A stretch of DNA of 23,225 nucleotides, from positions 277,302 through 300,526 of the forward strand of contig NW_003130855.1 of the NCBI RefSeq assembly GCF_000003605.2, written 5' to 3'. Each line of letters opens with the position of its first letter. Position 1 is the first letter of the stretch. The stretch comes from Saccoglossus kowalevskii (lineage: Eukaryota > Hemichordata > Enteropneusta > Harrimaniidae). Of this stretch, positions 1 to 10,200 are shown piece after piece. Made by a program: the position numbers and the translations under genes. The notes beneath the pieces were generated by a model. The model ran no database searches, was not told the origin of the DNA, and saw only the letters and a list, made by a program, of their open reading frames with translations.

Positions 1-106
1 TGTTTACACCAAGCGTTCTACCCATGAGCCTTTGCATTTTAGCATGTGTTGTTATCGTCAGTTGGGACTCAATTCCCACGCGTGTGCAGGTGACGATCCT
101 CCCGCT
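1..106 (+). mobile_element. TTAA-type short inverted-repeat element, copy 1 (left part off window)
   Basis: This stretch matches the core and right end of the complete element at 6008-6168: TGTTTACA-like start, 'CCTTTG' core, 'TTGGGACTCAATTCCC', then a right end of 'TGACGATCCTCCCGCT'. A third copy lies reversed at 16868-17013. The left terminal repeat is cut off by the window edge, and no TTAA is kept at the right end, where GTGGGAAC follows. It sits in an intron of SEC24. It has no coding capacity and is presumably non-autonomous. The family assignment rests on comparison of copies within this window. Confidence 0.75.
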
Positions 107-557
107 GTGGGAACCTCAATTGTACATGACTTAAGAAAATAATCTGTGCATCAGATCACATGCAACATTCATACTAAAAAGCAAATCATGGATTGGATGT
201 ATATTATATATACATATTATACAGATGCAGCACTTGCTAAGCCGAGTGGCCACTCCACTTACCTACCACAAGTCAAAAAATATTTATAGCTCTCCCAATT
301 CAGACATTCTTGAAAAAAATTTAATAGCATGGCTCTTCTACTGCCATTTATAGCTTGCCAGATAATTTCAAAAAAAAACGAGGTCGTCGATGAAGATGCT
401 GTACTGAAAGTTCTCAATCAAAAAAAAAAACATGAAGCATGGCTAAAGTATTGTACAAGTTTAAATTTCATTATCATTTTGGCATTTTTCTGTATGTGAA
501 GTCTACGAATGCCGAGATCTGGTCACACTCCTTATATAATGTTCCATTTCATGACAG
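107..557 (+). other. SEC24 intron, partial
   Basis: This is the 3' part of the intron before the first visible SEC24 exon and ends in the acceptor 'TTCCATTTCATGACAG'. I looked for the preceding coding exon, which should end at phase 0 in the beta-sandwich domain, and did not find it here. The stretch is AT-rich with short A-runs at about 371 and 421. A 60-codon open frame at 439-621 overlaps the next exon in a different frame and is a shadow. Confidence 0.7.
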
Positions 558-3253
558 ATTGCACTGCTATATACGACTATTCGAGGGCAGCGTCGTCTTA
601 GGATACATAACTTATCATTGAATTGTTGTAATCAAATGGCGGACATGTTCAGAAGTTGTGAAATGGACTCCATACTTAACTTGATTGCAAAACAATGTAA
701 GTATACATCATGTCACATGACATACGTTGTTTTATTTAATAATAAAAGTACTGATATCCAATGAAAACCATCCAAAACAAATCTGAGTCGAGTTTTCGGT
801 ATTCTATACTTTTCTTGCAGTGTAATTCCTGCAATCTGTTATTTGGAGACACGTTTTCTTGATGATCCAATCACTTGCAGCCACTTTTGTTGTCATATTT
901 AGCTAATAGTATTTTCATGGCAATTGGGTTACAGGAAAACAATATGATTTGATCTAGTATGGCCGACTGGAAGCCATGATAAATTGTCAAGCGGAGCAGA
1001 GCTTATTATATGAGTGATTGTCCGTCGTCGTCAGTGTCAACTTTTTACTTTTGTGACTTCTTCTTGAAAACTACAAGCCTGAATGATTTGATACTTGTTG
1101 TTGTACTTTTGGTAGACCTCTATTAGATTTGTTTAATTCTCTAATTTTGGTGAATATTTTTGTAATTTTTGGTGTAAAGTGACATTTTTGACTACTTGTT
1201 AAAAACCACAAATCTGATTGCTTTGATATTACATATATAGCTACTACATGTGAACCTCTCTCAGATTTGTTCATTTCGTGATGATATCTTCAATATCTAA
1301 TTTTGATGAATATTTTTGGTGAAAAGTGATATTTTTGAATTCTTGTTAAAAGCAGCAAGCCCAATTGCTTTGATACTGTACATATTGTTCATTCTCTAAT
1401 GATATTTTCAGTTCTTTAATTGAAATGTGCATTGCTAACAGTGGAGCTGTCTCGGCCGACTGGTTGCTTGTTTATTATATGTCCACATTAGTGTCTCCAG
1501 CATGTAATAACCATTTCTGTTTATAGTCATTTCTCAATTTACCACACTAGATTTTGAAGTTCTTATAAATGTTGTTTCATTCGCAGCTCTTGATCAAGTG
1601 ATTCATGCTACACCCAAAGCAATTAGAGAAGTAATAATCAATCAATGTGCTACCATACTCACATGCTACAGAAAAAATTGTGCTAGCCCCTCATCTCCTG
1701 GACAGGTAAGCTGAAAAATAAGTTTTGTCAAGTATGTATAACATAATGGCATGTAACTATGGGCTATATGATGCAGATCTCGCACAAATTGAAGTCGCGC
1801 GACTTGCGAGATGATCACAATTGCAAGACAAATCTACCCTGTATATTTCTTGTAATTGTAATGCAAATTAGTGAGTCTGTGAAAGAAATGATTAATCTCC
1901 GATCGTTGTTTGTCCGCAAGCGTGTTATGCTAGCTTTATTGAATGCCGAGATAAACTTTCATTTCTTGCACAGTTGTACCTTTCCAAGCGTTCACTGCAT
2001 TCTATGAAACAATTGGTTAGCTATTCCTTTTAGTAATGTACACAGATTGCGATCACTCTTACAAGCTACGAGTTTAGTTCTCATGAGATCTTTGTCTTAT
2101 AAATCGTTGGTGTTATTTTGTCTTGTCTGTAATTCATCACTCTCAAATTGTGCGTTTATTTCTTTTGCGCATATTGTGTGAGGTCAACAAACTGGAAGGT
2201 AGTACAGATTTAGATGCGCAAAGTCACAGTGCACCAATCATTCGTGTTTCCAACTCGCAGCGTAAAAAACTGTGCACATACTAACTGTACATTTTTGTTT
2301 GTAGTTAATACTACCAGAATGTATGAAGTTACTCCCACTGTATTCAAACAGTTTAATTAAGAGTGATGCACTGTCAGGTGGATCTGATATCACTACAGAT
2401 GATAGGAGTTGGTTAATGCAGTCTGTCAATGCAATGGACGTGGCTTCATCACATGTCTATTTCTATCCACGATTACTTCCATTGGTAAGTGGGTACCACC
2501 TTTCACCGAATTAAATGATATTCATTGTTTGTAGAGTAGTTTTTCATTATCATGACAACTAAATGATATTTATTTCATTCACATTTCAGCATAATTTAGA
2601 TTTAGAAGCTACAAATTTGCCGGTGTCTACACGATGCACTGTCGATAAATTACAAGAAGATGGCGTCTACCTTCTGGAGAACGGCATCTCTATGTATATA
2701 TGGATTGGATTGCATGTTAATCCTGATTGGGTACAAAATGTCTTCTCTGTCCAATCACCGGCCCAAATTGATATTGACTCGGGCAAACTTCTTCAACTCG
2801 ACAATCCCACATCTATAAGGGTGAGGGGTATCGTAGAACAAGTACGCAAAGAACGGCAGCGGTACATGAAGGTAAGTGGTCGTCATTATGACTGTTACCA
2901 TGGCAAATTCACCTGATCTATCCTGATATGTTTCTTGAATGTGAAATTAATATGCTTATATGGATCAAATTAGTCTGATTAGCGCCCTCTATAGGTGATC
3001 TCGTACAGTCAGATTTTAGATTTCATGAAACATAGAAATGCTTTAAAAGTTAATTCAATATTTTTTTTACTGTTGAAATAAACTTGTTTTTTTGTTTGTT
3101 TTTTATTTGTAGTTGACATTTGTGAGGCAGCGTGACACTCTAGAGCCTTGGTTCAAACACTTCCTGTGCGAAGACAAAGGATTCAACGGTGGTGCGTCAT
3201 ACGTAGACTACCTATGTCACATGCATAAAGAAATACGTAACATGTTGAACTAA
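558..3253 (+). CDS. SEC24: SEC24C/D-like COPII coat subunit, C-terminal 286 residues (5' exons off window)
   Basis: Sec24 is the cargo-binding subunit of the COPII coat that buds vesicles from the endoplasmic reticulum, working as a Sec23/Sec24 dimer. Coding exons are 558-696, 1587-1705, 2305-2484, 2590-2871 and 3113-3253 (TAA at 3251-3253). All introns are GT-AG with GTAAG donors, and the phases join without a stop. The first exon starts in the end of the beta-sandwich (GQRRLRIHNLSLNCC) and enters the helical domain (ADMFRSCEMDSIL). Next come 'CYRKNCASPSSPGQ', then 'LILPECMKLLPLYSNSL' and 'VYFYPRLLPL'. The gelsolin-like domain follows with 'DGVYLLENGISMYIWIG', then 'VRGIVEQVRKERQRYMK', and the C-terminus has 'GGASYVDYLCHMHKEIR'. 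Order and spacing agree with vertebrate SEC24C/D as I remember them. The C/D subgroup is likelier than A/B, but this was not tested. The N-terminal zinc finger and trunk are outside the window. Confidence 0.95.
1053..1415 (+). repeat. Imperfect tandem repeat in SEC24 intron, period 126-147 bp
   Basis: Three diverged units begin with GTGAC or GTGAT at 1053, 1179 and 1326. Each contains 'TTCTTGTTAAAA'-like sequence, then 'ATTGCTTTGATA'-like sequence. The first two also share 'AGATTTGTT', a TCTAATTTTG-like segment and 'TGAATATTTTTG' at their ends. The third unit is cut short. The array lies between two SEC24 exons, is not coding, and does not touch the splice sites. It resembles dispersed tandem satellites seen in many marine invertebrate genomes, but I cannot name a family. 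Confidence 0.65.
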
Positions 3254-3666
3254 AACTGGAATTTGTACAATGAGAAATGTGCTTTGACTCGCTGGTTTAG
3301 TTGTGGCACTGCTGGTTGTCATAGAAACTATGATGACAAAAAACAACTAATATCGGCTTGATTTTTTTGTCACCACCAGGAAGCAATGAAAGCGATTTTA
3401 CTGTCATTGTAATGTATACTAAGTAAACGTTTATAGAAGTATATTTACATATTTCAATACGTTGACCTTTGAACCCATATTAATTATTCTAAAGCATTGT
3501 ACATTCTAATACGCTTATTGGATGAAAATGTTCATTTTTCTATGATTCCCAGTTTATTGGTTTGCCTGCTTTTTCGCGAACCCTGCTGCTTTTGTGTCCT
3601 TACTCTTTAATGAGTGACATAACCATAAAGTTTTTGCAATGTAAAAGACTATGATTATGTTGTAAC
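3254..3666 (+). other. SEC24 3' untranslated / 3' flanking region
   Basis: Sequence right after the SEC24 stop codon, with no exon or repeat that I can see. No AATAAA occurs close to the stop. The nearest plausible poly(A) signals downstream on this strand are ATTAAA at 4182-4187 and AATAAA at 4825-4830, so the 3' UTR could run about 1-1.6 kb and include the 45-bp minisatellite. This is inference only. Confidence 0.4.
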
Positions 3667-3830
3667 ATCGGATCAGCTGCTTGCGTGTAAAATATGATCC
3701 TGCATGGCGATGTGGCATCAGATTGTTTTCAGTGAAGTGACTGTATCCATGGCGATGTGGCATCAGATTGTTTTCAGTGAAGTGACTGTATCCATGGTGA
3801 TGTGAAATCGGATTGTGTGACAGTGACAGT
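3667..3830 (+). repeat. 45-bp minisatellite
   Basis: A 45-bp unit beginning CATGGCGATGTGGCATCAG starts at 3703, 3748 and 3793. The first two units are almost identical, and the third is diverged and shortened. A more decayed unit precedes them from about 3667 ('ATCGGATCAGCTGC...GATCCTGCATGG'). Because 45 is a multiple of three, the minus strand stays open through the array (94 codons, 3838-3554). That frame ends in non-repetitive sequence without recognisable protein features, so I read it as a by-product. Confidence 0.8.
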
Positions 3831-6007
3831 CTCCTCATAATTGTGCATATAGCGAATAGTCATGCGTTGTTATGACGATACATCTACATTCTGTGCGACT
3901 CCATAGATAGATGATTTTTTGTTCACTGCGAGATCTCGTGTGAAAGGCATGATTTTGAAATTTCCTTCGTTATAGCTCAATATCCAATTACCTGTCTTTC
4001 AGTGGGGAATATGGCATTAAGATACCCTTACTTCATCAAAATTGACCATCATAACAAAAAATAGTCTATTTTATTAGTATGTGATTTTCATTTTCAAATA
4101 CTGTATTTGCTTTATTAGAGCTGTATGCATCTCTAATAGGTGTACTCATAACCCAAAATTGCATCGCGTTTATACTGCATCATTAAAATCTGTCTAATTT
4201 TGACCATAGATGAACTGGTGTTATTTATGTTAAGCACATAATATACTAAGTGTTGGTGATTTTCATGAATTTCATCATGCCATGGACAATGACTGTTTAA
4301 ACTAACACTTGTCTTAATACTATTTTAAAAAGAACTGCTGTTTCAATTAACCATAATGCACTCTGTTAATCATAGTAAACTCTATATCACCACCAGTAAT
4401 TTCCCGTTGTTGTGTTGGTTCAAATATTTCTTTGTTTTTTTTCCCGTTCTTATTTTTTCTAAACTTGTTTATTCTGAACCAAACCAGCTATAAATTTTAA
4501 TCCAATAATTTTTTATTTTCGTCTTTTCATAAAAAGAACTCAACCAATCAAGGTGGTGAAAGTGGTAAAACAATACGTTTGCTGAAGCTTGCAAAAAAAG
4601 TGGAGGGGCGAGGGGGGGGTGTACATTTTTGTTAATGGAAATAAGCTTTCTTTTTTATTTAAAATCAATTGAAATTAATGCTAGTTCTCAATCTGTAATA
4701 TTACAGTGGAGCCTGGCATAGTCCCATGATGCTTTGCAGGACGTTGATATTCTATTAATATACTACCGGGTAATTATAGTGTGGGGGTCGCAAATCAAAT
4801 ATTCCCTACTTTTCTCAAGATAAAAATAAAATAGACAATATTTTTAAAAGTTGATAAAGTATGCATGTATTCAAAGAGAATATTTGTTTGTTTTTTCTTC
4901 TCTGTTGAGTCATGTTAATACAATTGATAATTCATTATTTGCGGAGTTTCTCCCAACATATCGGAGAAATTTGGTCGCAGAAAGGTGCTGCTCTCACCTG
5001 TACAAGTGTTTTTACTAGACGTGAGAAATCTGATTTTACTGTAGTTTTTTTCTCGCGGCCCCAAAATTGTTTTCTTGCTTTTCTAAAGATTCAATATGGA
5101 CCTAAATGTAGTTTTTAATTTTGTTGTTCGATATTCTACATTGTAGACCAGATTGTATTATGATTCGTCATGAACTAAAAAATGCGTTTGCAATACAACA
5201 GTATTCATTGGATGAAAAATTTTAAAATCACAAATACATATGCGCAGTGAATGTTATTGTATGTACCAAAACGACCAGTGCGTTTGCTTATTAAAGAGTC
5301 TTTGTTTCATTGAATGAATACACTGATGTATGCTACAGGGACACTTTTCAGTTTATGATAAATTGTAATGTTACGTATTCATTAATATACAGTATCAAAC
5401 AACAACAATAATAAAAATGACTTGTTCTTGTCCATAATGCATCTTTAAATCACAAATTTTATTTTATTTTTGCCAAAAGAGTAACTTTCTTTCTGTTTAC
5501 TCTTCATAAAAATCTGTTTTATTGTACTTGTTAAATAAAAAGTATGATTAAACTAAATTTGTTACAAGTCCCATTCATTTGTGATGTTTTCTTGCATTTG
5601 ATGCATGTGCGTATCTGACAATATGTATAGTATGTACGCTCTTGTGACGTCACAGACTGAGAGAACTTTATATCTCAGAAGAGAATCAAAGTACAAGATT
5701 CTTTATCTTCAGAGGAAGCAATATATCTTCTTTCAAATAGAATGTGCTGTATAAACATTAGAACTTTTATTATACACCATGTAGTGCACATGACAATCTT
5801 GGCATTTCAGTATTTGTTGCTAATTTTAAATTGTGAATATTTAAGGTTTAATTTTTTCTCGTATTTTGATAAAACAAGAATGAATGAAATAATGAGCCTT
5901 GTATAAGATGTCAGTGTCCTTTAGCTGTCAAATTTAGAAGTGGGAATGCTGGCAATTTTATTATATTTTCTCGAGTATAATGTAATTGTACATTTCTAAA
6001 TTGTATC
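3831..6007. other. Intergenic / SEC24 3' flank, no gene seen
   Basis: AT-rich sequence between the convergent SEC24 and CRIP-A genes. It has a G-run at 4611-4618 and candidate SEC24 poly(A) signals (ATTAAA 4182-4187, AATAAA 4825-4830, further AATAAA near 5411 and 5533). The 68-codon open frame at 4912-5118 shows no recognisable domain. I see no exon with splice sites, no RNA gene and no clear mobile element. Confidence 0.5.
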
Positions 6008-6168
6008 TTAAAGCGGGGGAGTCGTCATCTGTGCATGCGTCAGATGGCCATAGCGTGTCATTGTTTACAAACAAGCGTCTAACAATGAACCTTTGTGTTT
6101 TTAGCGCGTGTTATCGCCGCTTGGGACTCAATTCCCGCGTGTGCGCAGTTGACGACCCTCCCGCTTAA
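6008..6168 (+). mobile_element. TTAA-flanked short inverted-repeat element, copy 2 (complete)
   Basis: The element is bounded by TTAA at 6008-6011 and 6165-6168. Its ends are inverted repeats of about 30 bp with mismatches: left AGCGGGGGAGTCGTCATCTG, right reverse complement AAGCGGGAGGGTCGTCAACTG. The core has TGTTTACAAACAAGCG and CCTTTGTGTTTTTAG. It has no transposase, so it must be non-autonomous. TTAA target duplications are the hallmark of the piggyBac superfamily, and the assignment is inferred from the TTAA flanks here and at 16868-17013. A 60-codon frame at 5986-6168 spans the element and is not a gene. Confidence 0.8.
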
Positions 6169-6822
6169 ATACATGCATTCAACAGTAGGTCAGTGTTTTG
6201 TTCAAAGTTAAATTAGGGCCGTTTATAACTGCTTAATATCAGGATATATTCTAGCCATGACATCATCACGACTGAGGAGTGTTCTGCTGCTCGCTCTAGG
6301 TGTGCAAGGGGAAGTGGGGAGGGGGTTTAGTTAATAGTTGTATAAGTTAATTTATACACAAGTCATTTTCAAACTTGACTCCAAGCCAGGGAATGTGTAG
6401 AGACGGTAAGCTAAACTGCTACACTTGCAATCCGCTTGCAATCTCCATTTGTGCAACATTTACGCTTACAACATTTAACGACCAGACATGATTGAGAACA
6501 ATTCCAGGATGAAGGAGGCATTGCAGTTGATAACGTGGGTCTACATGTGGAACAAGACGTTTAGTTCACATGCGCCCTCTACAGCTGAAACCATTATTAA
6601 CATCACGCATTTTCCCACAAATAATAAACCTTTATTGACTGAAAAAATGTTAGAAAATACGAAGTTTCTTGCGGTTTACAGAATTTTTTAAAATTATTAT
6701 ATGTTTTCATCTGGTATTGAAATGTGTACACTGGTCCCACAAATTATGAGAGAAATTTCAAGACTATGCACTTTGCTGTAAGACTTGAGTACAATTCCGA
6801 TTCCAAAAAAACAAAAACCATA
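6169..6822. other. CRIP-A 3' flank, no gene seen
   Basis: No exon or repeat that I recognise. A minus-strand AATAAA (plus-strand TTTATT, 6631-6636) is the nearest poly(A) signal downstream of the CRIP-A stop at 7257. If it is used, the 3' UTR would contain the inverted-repeat element at 6823-7147. The 67-codon frame 6488-6691 has no recognisable features. Confidence 0.4.
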
Positions 6823-7147
6823 TCCTCGGGAGGCGGAGCTACGCCCACAGACGTCTACGTGCTAAGACGCGCACCACTGTACCACGTATTTCTATGGGCT
6901 TTGTGCGCGCTGCTGTGGAACGCCGGTGGAGCCGGTGAAAACTCGAGAAAACAACACAAACTCAACTTTGAAGTAATCCTGAACAACCAAATTCATATAT
7001 GTTACACACGTAGGGCTAATCTTGTTACACTGTTCAGGGGACTATCAACAACCATTGCAAAATATCGTTTTCTGCGAGTTTTTGGTCTTTGTTTTCACCG
7101 CGAGGGTTGCCAGGCGGTAGAAAATGCCCGGATGTCCGCCCCCGAGG
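6823..7147 (+). mobile_element. CTCGGG-type TIR element, copy 1
   Basis: A 325-bp element with terminal inverted repeats: left TCCTCGGGAGGCGGAGCTAC, right reverse complement CCTCGGGGGCGGACATCC. It shares long blocks with copies at 7571-7821 and 18458-18755, such as AAGACGCGCACCACTGTAC, AGCCGGTGAAAAC, and GGTTGCCAGGCGGT near the right end. A 142-codon frame (6724-7152) covers it. The other copies keep only part of that frame, and indels between copies shift it, so the element is better read as non-coding and non-autonomous. It lies 110 bp past the CRIP-A stop codon. Superfamily undetermined; no clear target duplication. Confidence 0.75.
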
Positions 7148-7256
7148 TATGACCATATAGAGGGCCCCCTCAACGTCCAATCTTCTAAAATCTTTCGTTT
7201 GTGTCTGTTAACTGCATATCCGGTTATGAAGGGAAAAAAAAGTCTTTGAATAAGGA

Positions 7257-10200
7257 TTAACGTTTGTAGCTGTCTGCACCGCTTGTACCCATTCTCACAC
7301 CTATAGCGAAATAAAACAAATGGATTACTAGTACAATATACTTGAAAATTCACTACTGCTAGTATTTTCTTGAAAAAAATGTAATTTTCGTATTGTTATT
7401 ATCTTTCGATGATAATCAATAAAACGATGATTTGTATGATGCAATCAAAAATAATAGATGCAACCGACAACAAGAATATAGCGGGACTAATACACATAAC
7501 TAATACGTCATATTGATACCGGAAGTTATGGGTGTAAAAGACAGCCGATACTCGTGTCGTGTGTGACGTATTCTCGGGCCGGAGCTACGTCACAGAACGT
7601 TGTACGTTACTAAGACGCGCACCACTGTACCATATACTATGGGGTCTGTGGAACGAAGAGCCGGTGAAAACAGCCATAGCCGAGAAAACGGCACAGACTC
7701 AAATAAATTTGAGCAACCAAATTTATATATGCATGGGTATTTTTCTGAGAGTTTTCGGCTTTTGTTTTCTCCGTGATGGTTGCCAGGCGGTGAAAATAAC
7801 CCGGATGTCCACTCCCGAGAAAAAAACGCGCGTAACGCACATTGTTTTCACGAAATTCGAACACGTGCTGTAACGACCACAGCCCTCTAAGTTTGCAAAA
7901 AATTCTCACCTCCGGGACCAAAAGCGGCACCATAGCATGGATTACAATAAGGCTTGTCATCGTGCTGAAAACAATAATACAAATTTATGATTAGTAAACA
8001 ATGCTTCCTCTACCAATAACTGTGTGCGCCGATGAAGGCGCAGCTCAAGCGTACACATTTTACGTTGTGAAAAATCTCCTTACCACTGAATGGCTTCCAG
8101 GTGTTAATGTCTTGTTACATTTCTCACATTTCAGGCAAAAGTTGTGCCAATCTTTTCCCATTGAAGTTTTCTTCTCGGCTGCAACAAAATGTATTTAAAC
8201 GTTAATTAATCTCTCCTAGGGCGCCCTCTATTTTGAGCACGGATACATAGAAATTGTTATTTTTGTAAGTTTAATATTTCCCCTGTGACTTTCCGAGGCT
8301 CATTATTGTTTCAGAGCTGCTACTTGGCTTAGTACTGGGCTTTGTCGGAAAGTAATGAAATGTACCTCGCCCTTCGTTTCCATTGTTATCAGGTCACTCA
8401 AAAACAGCACGGATCACTCGGGAGTGGTCTGTACAGAAGTACATGTATATCAATAGACTGTACGTAACGATACATGTCAAATACTTCTTGTCCAGCCCTC
8501 TATGTCACGTGATGTCCTTGCAATCCACTAGTGTCCGGCCGAGCGATGGCAGACAGAGCGATTGGTGGTAACCGGAATGTTGACCGAGAATGCCATGCCT
8601 ACTTGAATAAAATGAGGCATGTTTGTGTTCACAAGACGAATCTCTACAGTAGAGATGACGACATTCCTTTACATCACCGAACCATGAACATGTTTATTAT
8701 CAGAAAATCCTACAATTTAGATAAGAATTAGTTCTGTTTGCCTTGGACGGAAAGTATGTCGTTTCAAGTTGGATTTAATTTCAGGGATAAAGGGACTGTG
8801 ATTTAATCTATCATTCAACTGTGTTTGGAGATTTGTATATTTGTTGGTGTATTTCTTTGTTTATTTTATTGTGTATGATGGCCATGATATTGTGAGTCAA
8901 TAAATAACTATTTAGGCATCAATTTCCCGTTTTCCCACTAATGTGCTGAGTTTTTTTTTAATTAATTGATTCTGTTTACTGCACTAAAAAACGAGGTTAC
9001 CGATCGTACCAACTGTTGTCACGTTTCATTGACGTATGTCACTTTCAAGCGATGAATAAATTACATCCGGGTACTCTCTCGCTATAAATCACCATGCAAG
9101 GACAAAATGTACACCATCTTGAGACTACTATAGTAGTCTGAGCTTGAAATAACAATATCACTAACGTGTCACGTGACCCAGTGCGGCATCCCGTACAAGT
9201 ATGAGCCACAATCAAAATTCATTCACTTGTTGTCTCTTTCCACGGTTTGAGTTTCAAAAAGTTAATGCTAGTCGTACAATGAAAAGTGCAAAAATAAAGA
9301 TTTGAAGTTTTGTCACTTGAGCACAAATTATTTAGTATTTAACCAAATTACTAAAATATTAAATGTTCTATTATTAATATACTGTAAGTGTACTCCCGTA
9401 TTCTGCTGGTGTTATTTTCTTTTATAGCATCACAGGATTTATAAATATCACTAAATGACCTTCTGGGTGGTTTTAGGAATAGATAAGATACGAAAGGAAT
9501 GCTCTCAATATAAGGACCGGTTCGCTGTTCAGTTAATGAACTTGAAATCATGCGACATTTCCTTATCAAATGAATGGTAACTCGATATGAGGTCAATTGT
9601 AGAATACGCCGGTGTAAACGACTTAAAAGCTGTTGAACCGTACGCGGTTGATACTTCAATAGGCCGACTGTTCCTCAGTTATATACAGCGGGTCTGTAGA
9701 AAAACAAGTACTGTGATAATAGGTACTATGCAAAACAGTCGACAGACAAGAACCCGCCTGACCGGAGATCGAACTCAATTCAGAGCTAGATTAGATCTAT
9801 TCTACGTGGAATGCCGGGGATGGGAGGGGAGGCAACACGATTCCAATAAAGGCGTAACTGCTATCTAATGGTTTTGTGTTAAACAATCGAGGTTTGTATT
9901 TATACCTCCATGCAGATAGACAGATGGCTCAAAACACTCTCCGCTCCCTGTGTGACGTCATTACGTAGAGTATGCTACAATGCTATGATGGCCTACGCCC
10001 AGTGCTTGTAAAATAGAATGCAGTCTGTACATGGTTGGTTTATTCAAGGATAGTCGGAAGTAACATTGCCACTAACTGCAGAACGTGTTTTTTTTATTAA
10101 TTTATGTCTAGAGGACAACAAGTAATCAAAATACATCATGTTTTTAGTAAGTACTATTGTAGTGAAATATATTGGTTAATAAATTTCTAACCGTGTTAAC

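Noticed and set aside
439-621. 60-codon frame at the start of the SEC24 region
   Set aside because: It overlaps the SEC24 exon 558-696 in the wrong frame and shows no features of its own.
6724-7152. 142-codon frame with similar peptides at 7559-7873 and 18422-18859 (NSRKQ, LNFEVILNNQI, LCFH--GC-AV)
   Set aside because: The similarity follows from the shared DNA element. Indels between copies shift the frame in the first half, and the frames begin and end in unrelated flanks, so a conserved protein is not supported.
9740-9830. Possible tRNA-like sequence on the minus strand (GAGTTCGATCTCC, like an internal B box)
   Set aside because: No A box at proper spacing, and the arms do not fold into a cloverleaf.
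9351-9868. Overlapping open frames on both strands (102 and 93 codons)
   Set aside because: No known domain, no splice-site context, and they lie in CRIP-A intron 1; length alone is weak evidence.
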